Positions 43,425 to 53,060 of a stretch of 64,000 bases of DNA are shown here, piece by piece. The stretch covers positions 1-64,000 of the forward strand of contig CAJVZD010000018.1 of assembly GCA_913019905.1 (NCBI GenBank), in the 5' to 3' direction. Under the pieces are notes generated by a model. It worked only from the letters and a program-made list of their open reading frames with translations, did no database searches and had not been told where the DNA came from. This DNA is from an uncultured Cellvibrionales bacterium. Its GTDB lineage: Bacteria; Pseudomonadota; Gammaproteobacteria; Pseudomonadales; Dasaniaceae. Both the position numbers and the translations under genes were made by a program. Within the stretch, counting starts at the first letter, position 1. Each line of letters begins with the position of its first letter.

Positions 43425-45137
43425 TTAACCTGCCCCTGATGTTTTGTCACGGCACGCCAGTACTAATGCCCAAAATTCAGAAAAATCATTGACCACCACA
43501 TCGGGCTTATAAGGATAGGCACCCGTTCCAGGAAATATTTTTTCCAACCACGGTGCATCCCATTGTGCACCATTGAAATAAACGGAAACCATACCCGCTT
43601 TTTTGGCAGCAGTAACATCCGTAGTGCTGTCGCCGACATACCAAAGATCTTCATTGGCCATCAGGCCGAGATCACTGGCGGCCTTCAGCAATTGGTCTGG
43701 GTGCGGTTTTCGCAGAACAGTGTCATCTCCACAGATATTGCAGGAAAATAACGTCGTCCACCCCGTGCCGTCAACGGCGGCTAATTCATGTTCAAAAAAC
43801 TCCCGATCTCTATTGGTGATGACACCAATTTTCACGTGACGATTTAAGGCCTCTAACATCTCCTTCACCTGAGGCTCGAATGGCAATACAGTGCCGTAAT
43901 GGTTGCGGTAATGTTTGTTGAACAAATTATGGGCTTTTTGCTTCGTTTCCTGATCCTCCCCAAACAGAACCTCAAGAATATCGGTGCGAGAGATTTTTCG
44001 ATCGGAAACGATTTTGGGATGTAACTGTGAAAAGCTCTGCACATATTCTATCAAGCGAGCGTCTTCAAAGGATTTGCTGTCTTCCGGGTCTATCATGTTA
44101 TCCAGCAATCCTAGTTTTCTCATTTCTGGTAGCATGTCATCAACGGCGTGATACATTGCGTCAAGCGTGTCGACCAAAGTGGCATGCCAGTCAAATAGAA
44201 TCGCCTTGGGGGAATGCAGTCTAGCCATTGCCGGGTGCCAATCGGGCTCGATACGCTCGGGCGGTGGTTTCGGCGCACGATAATGTGACGGTCTCGTTTG
44301 GGAAACCACATCGGCGAAAACGTGTTCATCCCGAGCGGCAGCCTCCAATTGGACCTGTTCTAATAGATCGAGAAGCTCGTCAAAGCCATTGACAATGGCA
44401 TCTGGCTTGTACGGGGATTCATTTGGAAATAATGCGCGCAAGTCATCTTCGGAAAAACATGAACCATTGTAAAAGATCGCCGTGACTCCCGCTTCGCAGG
44501 CCGTAACGATATCCAGATAGCCGTCGCCGACATACCAACAATCAGCCCCTGGTTTTTTATCAATAGAAGATAAGGCCGAATAGATTATGTCAGGCGCCGG
44601 TTTATAATGAGCTACGTCGTCAGCGCATACTGTCGTATCTATTAACCCGGCCCACTCTCCTTCATCAACTAATTGAAGTTCATAGTCGAGGAACTCTCGA
44701 CTCCTATTGGTCGCAATACCCAGCTTAAGTCCCAGTTTCTTTAGCGCACCCAAGTAACAGCCAATACCGTCCTGAAAGGGATGTACTTTACCGAAATGTC
44801 TGCGATAACATTTATTATAAGCTTCATGGGCCACTTTCTTGGCACCGAGATCATCACCAAAAATGGCATTAAAGATATCCGTTCTTGATACGCGACGTTC
44901 CGCCAGTATCTTGGGATGCAAGCGCCGAAAGATTCTGATATAACGCACCAATTTAATGTCATTTTGGTTTCGGCATAGCTCTTCTGGTTGGAGACGACTC
45001 ACTAAATTTAGGTCCTCCAACTGTGGCAGCATTTCTTCCATGGCGTCAAACATAGCGTCCAGCGTATCGACCAAGGTACCGTGCCAGTCAAACAACACTG
45101 TTGTCGGCGTTGACAAAGAAGGTAGATTAGAGGCCAT
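43425..45137 (-). CDS. Tandem HAD-superfamily protein with Asp-to-His change in motif I of both halves
   Basis: 570 residues made of two homologous HAD IA domains (about 10-270 and 310-565) joined by a Pro-rich linker. Motif I reads LFDWHGTLVDT (Asp17, His19) and LFDWHATLVDT (Asp316, His318). The nucleophile Asp is kept, but the second Asp, the general acid/base of phosphatases, is His in both copies. Motif II (ATNR, ITNR), motif III Lys (KPAPD, KPHPD) and motif IV (GDGYLD, GDSTTD) are intact. Concerted retention argues for a specialised activity rather than decay; phosphonoacetaldehyde hydrolase, which has Ala at this position, is the closest precedent that I know. The start is ATG 45137. 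The substrate is unknown. Confidence 0.8.
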   Translation of the reverse strand: MASNLPSLSTPTTVLFDWHGTLVDTLDAMFDAMEEMLPQLEDLNLVSRLQPEELCRNQNDIKLVRYIRIFRRLHPKILAERRVSRTDIFNAIFGDDLGAKKVAHEAYNKCYRRHFGKVHPFQDGIGCYLGALKKLGLKLGIATNRSREFLDYELQLVDEGEWAGLIDTTVCADDVAHYKPAPDIIYSALSSIDKKPGADCWYVGDGYLDIVTACEAGVTAIFYNGSCFSEDDLRALFPNESPYKPDAIVNGFDELLDLLEQVQLEAAARDEHVFADVVSQTRPSHYRAPKPPPERIEPDWHPAMARLHSPKAILFDWHATLVDTLDAMYHAVDDMLPEMRKLGLLDNMIDPEDSKSFEDARLIEYVQSFSQLHPKIVSDRKISRTDILEVLFGEDQETKQKAHNLFNKHYRNHYGTVLPFEPQVKEMLEALNRHVKIGVITNRDREFFEHELAAVDGTGWTTLFSCNICGDDTVLRKPHPDQLLKAASDLGLMANEDLWYVGDSTTDVTAAKKAGMVSVYFNGAQWDAPWLEKIFPGTGAYPYKPDVVVNDFSEFWALVLACRDKTSGAG

Positions 45138-45759
45138 GGCTGTCCTGCTATGATGGTTTTAGATTGATTGGTTTTAGATTGATTGGTTTTAGATTAAGCA
45201 GATTTACTGTCATGATTTATGTTTACACGAAACTGCACTATACGTGAACTTCCTTCAATATAGCATTCTATTCAATCGCAGCCATTAAGGGACTAGCCAA
45301 ATGACGTAGGCTATTCTGTACACGTTCGCGTTCATTGCAATAGTCTAATGATCAGACGGTAACTACTACAAAGTATAACCATTGGTTTAAGAGCCGTTAT
45401 TGGATAATAATAGCTCAAATTTTTGTTAGCGAATATTAGGACCAATCTATATTGTTGAGGCAATACATACTCATTCGGAATAAAATAGTGATAATCATAT
45501 GAAAGCGACCTCTCAATACAGAAAATCTAAGCAGAACTCTTTTTATCACTTAGCGATTTTTCATCTTTGAGATTGTTCTCGGTGTAAAGATGGCAGCATT
45601 GAGCTTCGGAACAGCACGCCTAGTCTTGACCTGCAGCTAGGACCAACGGGCTAAACATCATTTCTTAAGAGATATATTAGCAATGATGTCTACTCGTTAA
45701 ATTAAAGACAGCCACTCAATAAATGTCTGAATGACCTAACATCATAAAGAGGTTAAACA
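45138..45759. other. 622-bp intergenic region with a short 15-bp repeat
   Basis: GGTTTTAGATTGATT is repeated at 45155-45169 and 45170-45184, then 11 bases more to 45195, just upstream of the HAD start. The rest is AT-rich and I see no gene, RNA or clear promoter in it. Confidence 0.6.
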
Positions 45760-46326
45760 ATGAAGAACCGTATCCGGTGCAGTTGGTGCCAAGACAATGC
45801 TTTATACCAGCAATACCACGACGAAGTGTGGGGTGTTCCGGTTAAAGACGACCAGACATTGTTTGAATTTCTGCTGCTAGAAGGCGCTCAGGCAGGGTTA
45901 TCCTGGATAACAATACTTAAAAAAAGGGAGGGTTATCGCGAGGTATTTTCCCAGTTCGACGTCGAGAAAGTATCTCGTTTTACTGACAAAAAACTGGAAA
46001 AAATACTGCTAAACCCCGATATCGTGCGCAATCGGCTCAAGGTTTTTTCGGCACGCTCAAACGCTTTGGCATTTATCGAAGTACAGAAAGAATATGGGAG
46101 TTTCGCAAATTACCTGTGGGGATTTGTACAGCATAAAACGATTCTAAATAACTGGACGTCTTCTGCTGAAGTCCCCGTGACGACGGTAATATCTGACACT
46201 CTCAGCAGAGATCTAAAAAAGCGCGGGTTCAAGTTCGTCGGGTCCACTATTATGTATGCCTATATGCAGGCGACGGGAATGGTAAATGATCACGCAATCG
46301 ATTGTTTCAGACACAAAGCTCGGTAG
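45760..46326 (+). CDS. tag: DNA-3-methyladenine glycosylase I
   Basis: A 188-residue Tag of usual length that excises 3-methyladenine from alkylated DNA. RCSWCQDNALYQQYHDEVWG at the N-terminus supplies the Cys and His of the zinc site, and NDHAIDCFRH near the C-terminus the remaining His and Cys. LEGAQAGLSWITILKKREGYR is the family core with the base-recognition Glu. The start is ATG 45760 with AGAGG upstream. Confidence 0.93.
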   Translation: MKNRIRCSWCQDNALYQQYHDEVWGVPVKDDQTLFEFLLLEGAQAGLSWITILKKREGYREVFSQFDVEKVSRFTDKKLEKILLNPDIVRNRLKVFSARSNALAFIEVQKEYGSFANYLWGFVQHKTILNNWTSSAEVPVTTVISDTLSRDLKKRGFKFVGSTIMYAYMQATGMVNDHAIDCFRHKAR

Positions 46327-46638
46327 ACCTAGCTTGCGATAAAGACAATCGCCAATTGATTCTCGGCCGATGGCACCCTCGGTTAGACAACGTAGCTTTC
46401 AATGAGATCGATTTGACCCGATTGACTCTTGCGCACAGTTCGATATCGTCTCGATTCGCCAATAAAACCGAACAGGGTCGAAAAAAATACTAACAGAAGC
46501 AATATTGATTCCGCCCGAAAATCAAAAAATCAAGCGTGAACCTATATTCACCATCCATTTCCTACGCTGTCACCATAACCATAACCATAACCATAACCAC
46601 AATTTTCATTTCGCACGGTTTCAATCAGGAAACGCGTC
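46327..46638. other. Gap with a short CCATAA repeat
   Basis: Four exact CCATAA units lie at 46573-46596. A 63-codon frame starting at 46302 inside tag runs into this gap, but its only support is length. No other feature is seen. Confidence 0.5.
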
Positions 46639-47436
46639 CTAACGAGAAAACAAAGACTTCAATTTATCTGCACCACCTTCACCTAAAGCCTTATTAAGCT
46701 TATCCGTGACTTTACCCTTGATCACATCCGTTTTTTCTTTCAATTTTTCTTTCGCTTTTTCCTTGAAGATCTCTTTCAACCGCGCCTCTGTCGCCAGCTT
46801 TAATTTCTTTACTATCGGCCGAATTATCTCTCCAACTAATTCGTCAACAGGCACACCTTTAGCTCCACCTATATCCTTAAGTTTTATTTCGCTGAGTTGC
46901 AGGTCTTGTTCGCCCCATTGCTCAGTGACCAATTTCGCGGAACTACCCACAAATTGAAATTGACTCACTTTCACCAAAAGATCATCTAGGCTTGACGGTG
47001 ATTCTGCATCTTCCACAGTCGCCGGTGTCTCATCACCTTGCTCGATATCATCGAGCAATTTTTGTACATTCGTACTCGTGCCTTTTTGTTCTACTGTTAT
47101 TTTTGCACCGTCGATCAAGATTTCTTTGACTGATACGGTATTCTCCAGTAACGATAATAACTCAACATCGACAATAACGTTGTCCATCTCAAAAATCCGC
47201 GCGTCACTAAATCCGTCCGGATTATCTATCCTTAGCCCCGACAGTAAAACACGGCTATCCATCAAACTAATATCTGCTTTACTAAGGCTAACTTTTGTAT
47301 TCAGCTTTTCGCTTCCGATATCTTCAACGACAGTTCGTACGATATCATTAATATTGTTAGCCACTAAACTCGCAATAATAATTACAGCGATTATAAATAC
47401 TGCAATGATTCCGAAAAGCACCTTTATTACTTTCAT
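46639..47436 (-). CDS. AsmA-like membrane-anchored protein
   Basis: 265 residues. A single N-terminal helix (KVLFGIIAVFIIAVIIIASLV) anchors a periplasmic domain with AsmA/DUF748-like beta features: VSLSKADISLMDSRVLLSGLRIDNPDGF and VVDVELLSLLENTVSVKEILIDGAKI are typical of AsmA N-domains. The C-terminal 60 residues are Lys-rich coiled-coil-like helix (EKAKEKLKEKTDVIKGKVTDKL). It is much shorter than AsmA/TamB proteins, so likely a stand-alone module in outer-membrane or envelope homeostasis. The start is ATG 47436. Confidence 0.65.
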   Translation of the reverse strand: MKVIKVLFGIIAVFIIAVIIIASLVANNINDIVRTVVEDIGSEKLNTKVSLSKADISLMDSRVLLSGLRIDNPDGFSDARIFEMDNVIVDVELLSLLENTVSVKEILIDGAKITVEQKGTSTNVQKLLDDIEQGDETPATVEDAESPSSLDDLLVKVSQFQFVGSSAKLVTEQWGEQDLQLSEIKLKDIGGAKGVPVDELVGEIIRPIVKKLKLATEARLKEIFKEKAKEKLKEKTDVIKGKVTDKLNKALGEGGADKLKSLFSR

Positions 47437-47610
47437 TTTCTTGCCCTTTAGTCGACTTTAATAACTCCAGCTAGTTTTTTACAACTTAATTCAAACCTAT
47501 ACCAAGGATAGACCCGGCACCGTATTCCGCCTAGTAAATTCAACCCAGTAAATTGCGAAAGTTTCCCTTTAAACGCCAATAGTATCCGTACCGGGTCACA
47601 AATTTCCAGC

Positions 47611-47994
47611 CTAAGCCCATTTATCAGCATGGAACAACGCGGTTAATACTTCTTGCCATCTAATGAGATCTTCAGCTTCTCCACCGCGAAGCATGCTTGG
47701 TTCCAAAGAAACTTCTTTTGACCATTGATTCCAATGGTCAAGATCCATTTCGACTGTTATTTCGCCTTCAGTTCCAGCAACAATTTCTATTGTATGAGAT
47801 CTCGGACAATAGGTATAAGCGGTATCAGAATTTTCTAACTGTATGCTTAAAGATCCTAATTCCCGTGCCAAATTTGCTGCGACCAAGCCATTACCAGCAC
47901 AGAGCAATTTCGGAATCTCTCGCAAATGGAAATCATGAAACCCGAAGTATTCGCTGCTCAAATCGGCGCACTCAAAATCGGTATAGTCTAACAT
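47611..47994 (-). CDS. Short protein resembling the N-terminal domain of some PhyH-family proteins
   Basis: 127 residues beginning MLDYTDFECADLSSEYFGFHDFH and ending DLIRWQEVLTALFHADKWA. From memory, this head and the LxRWxxxLxALF tail match the N-terminal domain of bacterial phytanoyl-CoA dioxygenase-type proteins of about 380 residues, in which the oxygenase domain follows immediately. Here the frame stops where that domain should begin, so it is either a truncated gene or an independent domain. The start is ATG 47994. A complete PhyH gene lies 1.5 kb away on the same strand, but its N-terminus is different. Confidence 0.45.
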   Translation of the reverse strand: MLDYTDFECADLSSEYFGFHDFHLREIPKLLCAGNGLVAANLARELGSLSIQLENSDTAYTYCPRSHTIEIVAGTEGEITVEMDLDHWNQWSKEVSLEPSMLRGGEAEDLIRWQEVLTALFHADKWA

Positions 47995-48168
47995 GGTGTA
48001 TCTTCGCTTTGTTGTCGAATACTCAGAAACTATACACTAGTCTTTAGGCCCCATTAAAGACAAATTCCATTTGTGCTTTTCCACTGAGCACGGTTTTGAC
48101 AATAGATCTATTATTATCTCAGTTTTTCTATAAGATAAAAGAACACTCGAACAAGGGCTTTCGTCTCT

Positions 48169-49437
48169 ATGAAATTACAACTGCTGCTCACAGGTAACGA
48201 ATTAATGTCGGGGCACACGGTCGATTCTAATTCGGCCATGATCGCTGAACAACTCTCGCGGGCGGGGATAATTGTTCACCGTAAAATCACTATCGGCGAC
48301 GAATTTAAAAACCTGGTTAGTGAACTGGACCAACTAGCTCAGGATAGCGACGTGGTCATTGTCAATGGTGGTCTGGGACCAACAATAGACGACTTAACCG
48401 CGCAGGCTTTAAGCGAGCTGACAGCTCGACCACTCAAAGAACATCCAGTTGCTCTACAACACCTTACGACCTGGTGTGACAATCGGAATGTATCCCTCAA
48501 TACCGCCAACCTAAAACAGGCTTTGTTACCTAAAGACGTGGATATCATTCCTAATCCCAGTGGCAGCGCGGTGGGCTTCAGCCTCGAATACAAACAATGC
48601 CTCATTCTTTGTACGCCGGGAGTTCCCAGCGAACTGGAATTGATGATGGACCAAACAATCGTAAACTTAGTGGCCCAACGCTTCCCAAATGCCGAAACGC
48701 CTTCAACCATTCGGTTTCAAACATTCGGCATGGGCGAATCAAGCTTGCAGCAATTGATTCATAGTCAGTATCCGGATTGGCCTGAAGAAGTCGAACTAGG
48801 TTTCAGGGCAGGCATGCCGTTACTCGAAGTGAAATTGAGGGTAAGGTTTGATCATCACATCAATCTACAAAAAAAGTGCTACAGCCGACTCACAGATCTC
48901 ATTGGAAATTACATTATCGGAGAAAATGATAATACTCTCGCCACATCGGTTATTGCCTTGTTAAAGGAGAAAAATCTTAAACTCACCACCGCAGAGTCTT
49001 GCACAGGCGGTTTGATTGCTGCTTCTATAACAGAGAATGCTGGCGCCTCGGAGGTATTTGAGGCCGGCTTCGTCACCTATTCAAACTCTATAAAGCAGTC
49101 TGTCATTGATGTAGATAAAACTGCACTGGAAGCGCACGGAGCGGTCAGCGAAATTGTGGCAAGGCAAATGGTCAGCGGAGCAATCGATCGCAGTCAGTCT
49201 GATTATGCAATCGCCGTGACTGGCATTGCGGGTCCTGGTGGGGGAAGTACAGAAAAACCCGTGGGTACGGTATGGATTGGTTGGGGAACAAGCACATCCG
49301 TTAAAACACTTCGGCTACAGATTCCAGGTCGACGAAGATGGTTCCAACAAATGGTCACTGCCATTACTTTGGACTTGCTGCGCAGGGCGCTATTATCAAT
49401 TGACGAAGAACCCCGTTACCTTAAACGTTATCAGTAA
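48169..49437 (+). CDS. cinA: CinA: nicotinamide-nucleotide amidase with MoCF-type domain
   Basis: 422 residues. Residues 1-170 are the molybdopterin-binding-like COG1058 domain (LLTGNELMSGHTVDSNSAMIAEQL, VNGGLGPTIDD). Residues 260-415 are the CinA C-terminal deamidase (TTAESCTGGLIAASITENAGAS, FVTYSNSIKQ, AVTGIAGPGG) with the catalytic Ser/Lys region kept. The enzyme recycles NMN in the pyridine nucleotide cycle. Full-length two-domain forms of this size are standard. The start is ATG 48169. Confidence 0.9.
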   Translation: MKLQLLLTGNELMSGHTVDSNSAMIAEQLSRAGIIVHRKITIGDEFKNLVSELDQLAQDSDVVIVNGGLGPTIDDLTAQALSELTARPLKEHPVALQHLTTWCDNRNVSLNTANLKQALLPKDVDIIPNPSGSAVGFSLEYKQCLILCTPGVPSELELMMDQTIVNLVAQRFPNAETPSTIRFQTFGMGESSLQQLIHSQYPDWPEEVELGFRAGMPLLEVKLRVRFDHHINLQKKCYSRLTDLIGNYIIGENDNTLATSVIALLKEKNLKLTTAESCTGGLIAASITENAGASEVFEAGFVTYSNSIKQSVIDVDKTALEAHGAVSEIVARQMVSGAIDRSQSDYAIAVTGIAGPGGGSTEKPVGTVWIGWGTSTSVKTLRLQIPGRRRWFQQMVTAITLDLLRRALLSIDEEPRYLKRYQ

Positions 49438-49513
49438 CTCTTTTTGAAATGACGAGCCGTCGATCTCGTGCATTTAGATACACTTTGTTGCACTAACGAC
49501 AACACACCAATCC

Positions 49514-50413
49514 CTAGAACAAATTCGGATAATCTAGCCAATAATATTTCATGCTTTTCTGCTGCCACCCTTTGTAGATTTCGTCCCAGCATAAGCCTTC
49601 AATCCGCCAGCCATGGTGCGGCTCAAGATTAGTCGAAAATACCGGTGCGCCATAATCGCAGAAACGTGTATCAACACTGATTCTTGAAAAAATATCTGAT
49701 TTATTGGGCTCAGCTTTATGCACTGTCGCCGAATGAAAAATGATTACATCCCCTTTTTCAACATTAGAAACATGCCAGGTCTTTTCTTCCGGGTATATTT
49801 CACACTGAATACCCCCGACCCCCTCAGCCGAAAATACCGGTCGAATGCCTCTTTTGTGTGAAGCGGGTAATATTTTTAACCGCCCCATTTGATCTGACAC
49901 ATCGTGCAATGCCACCCAGATTCCCGCCATGGTAGGCCCTGCATGATGAGAGTGCCCGTCCTGATGAGGAGGTGTTTCATAACCAATTTTCCCCGGGGTG
50001 GAAATTCGCGCCATTTTCATGGGATAGACAAAGACTTCTTTACCGACGACAGTTTTCATCAATGTTTGAATGTGATCATCGTGAAAAAAACTGTGAAACT
50101 CCTCCATCGACTGCATTTTGGGGTAGACCTCATCCCACACGGGATCAGTTTCCGAAAAAGCGGTGCCGTTAGAGACAGGAATATCATTGCCATCCCCGAC
50201 CGATATATGGGGATCAAGCACATTCAGAAAGGAATCCAATAAGCTATCGCATTGTCGAGAATCAACATAGCCTTTAAAGAAAAGATAACCAAAATCTTGA
50301 AATCTTTGTTGAAGTATTTGCTGATCTTCCTCAACACTGGAAACGACAAAATCCCGGTTTTCGGACTCTGATTTTCTGTGGGGTGAATTATTCGAAAAGG
50401 GTATTTCTGACAC
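49514..50413 (-). CDS. Phytanoyl-CoA dioxygenase (PhyH) family protein
   Basis: A 299-residue Fe(II)/2-oxoglutarate oxygenase fold. The metal ligands are PPHQDGHSHH (His150, Asp152) and HSATVH (His232), with a 2OG-binding Arg in FSRISVDTR (Arg244). The beta-helix core begins QQRFQDFGYLFFKGYVD. The substrate is unknown; PhyH proteins of marine bacteria act on small metabolites and not only on phytanoyl-CoA. The start is ATG 50413 (MSEIPFSNNS), and the first 35 residues are unstructured-looking. There is no clear operon partner. Confidence 0.8.
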   Translation of the reverse strand: MSEIPFSNNSPHRKSESENRDFVVSSVEEDQQILQQRFQDFGYLFFKGYVDSRQCDSLLDSFLNVLDPHISVGDGNDIPVSNGTAFSETDPVWDEVYPKMQSMEEFHSFFHDDHIQTLMKTVVGKEVFVYPMKMARISTPGKIGYETPPHQDGHSHHAGPTMAGIWVALHDVSDQMGRLKILPASHKRGIRPVFSAEGVGGIQCEIYPEEKTWHVSNVEKGDVIIFHSATVHKAEPNKSDIFSRISVDTRFCDYGAPVFSTNLEPHHGWRIEGLCWDEIYKGWQQKSMKYYWLDYPNLF

Positions 50414-50469
50414 TGTGATATACGACCTGAGTTTATATGTTATAGATTTCGGACTACGAAATAGGTTGA

Positions 50470-50658
50470 AGACGGCGGTTCCTATCTGATATTTACTTTT
50501 CTAATCTTTGCCTTATAGCCGGCGGTCTGCTTTTTCCGTACGTTGATTGGTTTTTACACGAACTTGATCTTTTAAAAGCCCGCAATCAGAAGCCATTTAT
50601 CAAAACCGCCGAAAGACTGGTTGCCGTGATAGGCGCAGAAAAAATACAAGGACGCTGA
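50470..50658 (+). pseudogene. Headless 62-codon relic upstream of the DUF3604 gene
   Basis: A plus-strand frame open from the TGA at 50467 to the TGA at 50656 has no start codon near its beginning, but encodes a plausible C-terminus (LLFPYVDWFLHELDLLKARN then QKPFIKTAERLVAVIGAEKI). I read it as the tail of a gene whose 5' part has been lost. No family is recognised. It lies between the PhyH and DUF3604 genes, which run on the other strand. Confidence 0.3.
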
Positions 50659-50691
50659 TAGAATAGCGCCCCCTGTATTTATAACCTTAAT

Positions 50692-52812
50692 CTATGCCTG
50701 TGGAACGTACCAGATCGGTGATGACCAGGCTCGCTCTTGAATAGTTTGCGGTAAATCTGGGCGCGGCGCCACCCCGGCTTTTATTGCATCCCATGTCGAC
50801 CAACGACAGGTAGGATTTTCGAGTACGCGCACGTAGTAAAAAGCTCTGACCTCGGGGTTAAAATCGGGATCTTTCCAAACGGTTTTCAATTCCGCAGCGC
50901 CCACGTCATCAGTCACAGAACAATTAGATACATTTACTTTGGCACCATTATCAGGACAGCGATGACTAAGCGGGTCTACCGCGGCACCATCGGAACAGGC
51001 CACATCATACACTTTTTCATTATGCTCGCCATCGACGGTCCAACCCTTGATTACCTGCAGTCGCTGCAGCGCGACCGACCGGGTATCACGCACAGCCCAG
51101 GCAATGAAACTCGGTGCATCCCCCTTACTTCCCAATAGATCAGATCCCATGGAAACCCCATCCGCGTAAGCGCGAGCAACCACATCGGCATCGTCTAACA
51201 TGGACTGTTCAAAACCATAACCACCGAAAAAGCGCACTTTCATGCGTGGACCAGAGGTGGCAAAGGTTTCTTTGCGCCGAAAAGCATCATAGATGGCGGC
51301 TCGCGTATTTTCTTCAGCCCAAACAGCCGCGATACCCGAAGCACCAAAAGTTTCGTAGGCACCGGTCGCATAAGACCGACCGTCCACATCTTTGATATTT
51401 AGCCGGCCTGTTTTCTCTACGATAGCCTTAGTTTCTCGAGCCAACGGAACAGACCCTCTCAATGAACTTGTTGCATCCAGTAGTCCAACCTTAGCGAAGT
51501 AATTCGACTCATCTTCGGAAATCGCTCCGGTGTGAGTATCCGACGAACCGATAAAACCAAATTTGTAGGGGTTCGAAATACCTTTGTCTTCGAACGCCAA
51601 GCCATTAAGAAGCGCTTCGCGAGCGTAGGAGCCCTTGGGATCACTGGCTAACGTCGTCGCGACACGGTACGGCATGATTTCAAAACCGGCCCATTCATCA
51701 CTATCAGACAATACTGGGTGAGTTTCAGAGGTGCCTTTTACCTGCGTAATTTCAATTAACGGCTCGTTCCTAATTCGTTGATCAGCATAATTGTCATCCA
51801 TCGGATTCTCTGCCCAGTCGACCAGCTTAAACATTTGCCCATTGGAGCCATTCGGGTTGTGAGGTATGGCAAGCGTTTCTATACCTTTGTCACGCAGTCC
51901 GTCCATCCAATCCCAGAGACCTTCCGGATTAGTGCTGTTAAAACGCGAAAACGGTAATACCGGTAGCCTGTCGGCACCGCGAAAAATGACATTCCTGTGC
52001 AGGTTGCCACGATCCGCTGAAGACGAGGTGTATTCGTAGGCTACGAAGGTGGTGAATTCACCCGGTTTATTAAATTGTTCCGCCGCTTTTATAGTGTCAG
52101 ACCAGGCATTCTTCATAACACCATTGACTAAATTGCTGTCAATTCTGCCGTCGTCAATACCAAATAATGTTTCGACCAAAAATGACGAAAAAGCCTTACC
52201 TCTTGTCGGCAAGCTGGCCATATTGAGGTTTTCAGGCGCATTCAAATTATGTAGGTATTTGAGATAGGGTAACTTGGAAAATTCGGTAGATGTATCTGCC
52301 GCCTCTTTAACGAGACCCAGAAACATTGCATGATCGGTCACAGCATAAAAATCCAGCGGCTCACGCAACTGAACATCAAAACCGCCGGGGTGTTTTATCG
52401 CCTCCCCCTTCGCGTATCGGTACGCATCATAGGGCGTAGCCATTGTACCAAATGCAAAGGCATCGAAAGAATACGTCGTATGCACATGTAAATCGCCAAA
52501 ATAAGCGTTCCGTTCAGCATTTTGTTCCGGGTGTGCAACAACGATATCGGCTGGCAATGGCAGTTGAATACCACCAAAGCGCAGTGCTGCTTTGCCCGCG
52601 CGAGAATTAGGGTCTGTGATTTCTCCCGCCGTAATAATGTCGGGAACTCCTGAATCTGACTCGCCCGGGCTATGACTTTCGACAACGGCAGTTTCGACAA
52701 CAGCAGTTTTGTCAACGGTCGGTGCCTTAACAGGTACGCTGTCATCAGAACAAGCGACAACTCCACCTAATAGCGCTCCAGTTATGAGTAATTGAGTAAA
52801 GGGAATAGACAC
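50692..52812 (-). CDS. DUF3604 family lipoprotein
   Basis: About 706 residues from GTG 52812, with AAGGAG 7 nt upstream. The signal ends with a lipobox GGVVAC, so it is anchored as a lipoprotein. NAYFGDLHVHTTYSFDAFAFG is the PHP-like metal-binding opening of the DUF3604 family, with further His and Asp in FYAVTDHAMFLGLVKEA and FGFIGSSDTHTG. The fold suggests a metal-dependent phosphoesterase or related hydrolase, substrate unknown. These proteins are common and often duplicated in marine Gammaproteobacteria. The C-terminal part is beta-rich (WAVRDTRSVALQRLQVIKGW). Confidence 0.85.
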   Translation of the reverse strand: MSIPFTQLLITGALLGGVVACSDDSVPVKAPTVDKTAVVETAVVESHSPGESDSGVPDIITAGEITDPNSRAGKAALRFGGIQLPLPADIVVAHPEQNAERNAYFGDLHVHTTYSFDAFAFGTMATPYDAYRYAKGEAIKHPGGFDVQLREPLDFYAVTDHAMFLGLVKEAADTSTEFSKLPYLKYLHNLNAPENLNMASLPTRGKAFSSFLVETLFGIDDGRIDSNLVNGVMKNAWSDTIKAAEQFNKPGEFTTFVAYEYTSSSADRGNLHRNVIFRGADRLPVLPFSRFNSTNPEGLWDWMDGLRDKGIETLAIPHNPNGSNGQMFKLVDWAENPMDDNYADQRIRNEPLIEITQVKGTSETHPVLSDSDEWAGFEIMPYRVATTLASDPKGSYAREALLNGLAFEDKGISNPYKFGFIGSSDTHTGAISEDESNYFAKVGLLDATSSLRGSVPLARETKAIVEKTGRLNIKDVDGRSYATGAYETFGASGIAAVWAEENTRAAIYDAFRRKETFATSGPRMKVRFFGGYGFEQSMLDDADVVARAYADGVSMGSDLLGSKGDAPSFIAWAVRDTRSVALQRLQVIKGWTVDGEHNEKVYDVACSDGAAVDPLSHRCPDNGAKVNVSNCSVTDDVGAAELKTVWKDPDFNPEVRAFYYVRVLENPTCRWSTWDAIKAGVAPRPDLPQTIQERAWSSPIWYVPQA

Positions 52813-53032
52813 GACAGCACTCCTTTTTATGATTATTAATTTGCAAGCATTTTAACGCGCTTTCGGTGATGGTCGCCAGCAGCTTCAGCCAATAACGTGT
52901 TTAGGGAACTTAAATTGGAGACAAATAGGGGAAAATTGCCAAAAATACTGTTTTTCCTACTTAGTTTCAGTGAATCATTCCTTTTTAAAGCCTGCTTATG
53001 GAAAGCTGATATCGGAAGTGCGGATTTACGCG

Positions 53033-53038
53033 TATAAT
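53033..53038 (+). promoter_or_regulatory. TATAAT -10 box of the YgiQ-family gene
   Basis: A consensus TATAAT within CGCGTATAATAC lies 23 bp before ATG 53061. No good -35 is seen. Confidence 0.5.
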
Positions 53039-53060
53039 ACCCGTCTATTTTAGTCGGATA

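Noticed and set aside
43254..43439. 61-codon plus-strand frame between tmcA and the HAD gene
   Set aside because: It overlaps the HAD 3' end and the hairpin, and shows no protein-like features.
46302..46493. 63-codon plus-strand frame at the end of tag
   Set aside because: It overlaps tag out of frame, with no ribosome-binding site or recognisable domain.
47448..47630. 60-codon minus-strand frame following the short PhyH-like protein
   Set aside because: Its sequence does not continue the PhyH fold and has no recognisable features, so it does not look like a frameshifted continuation.
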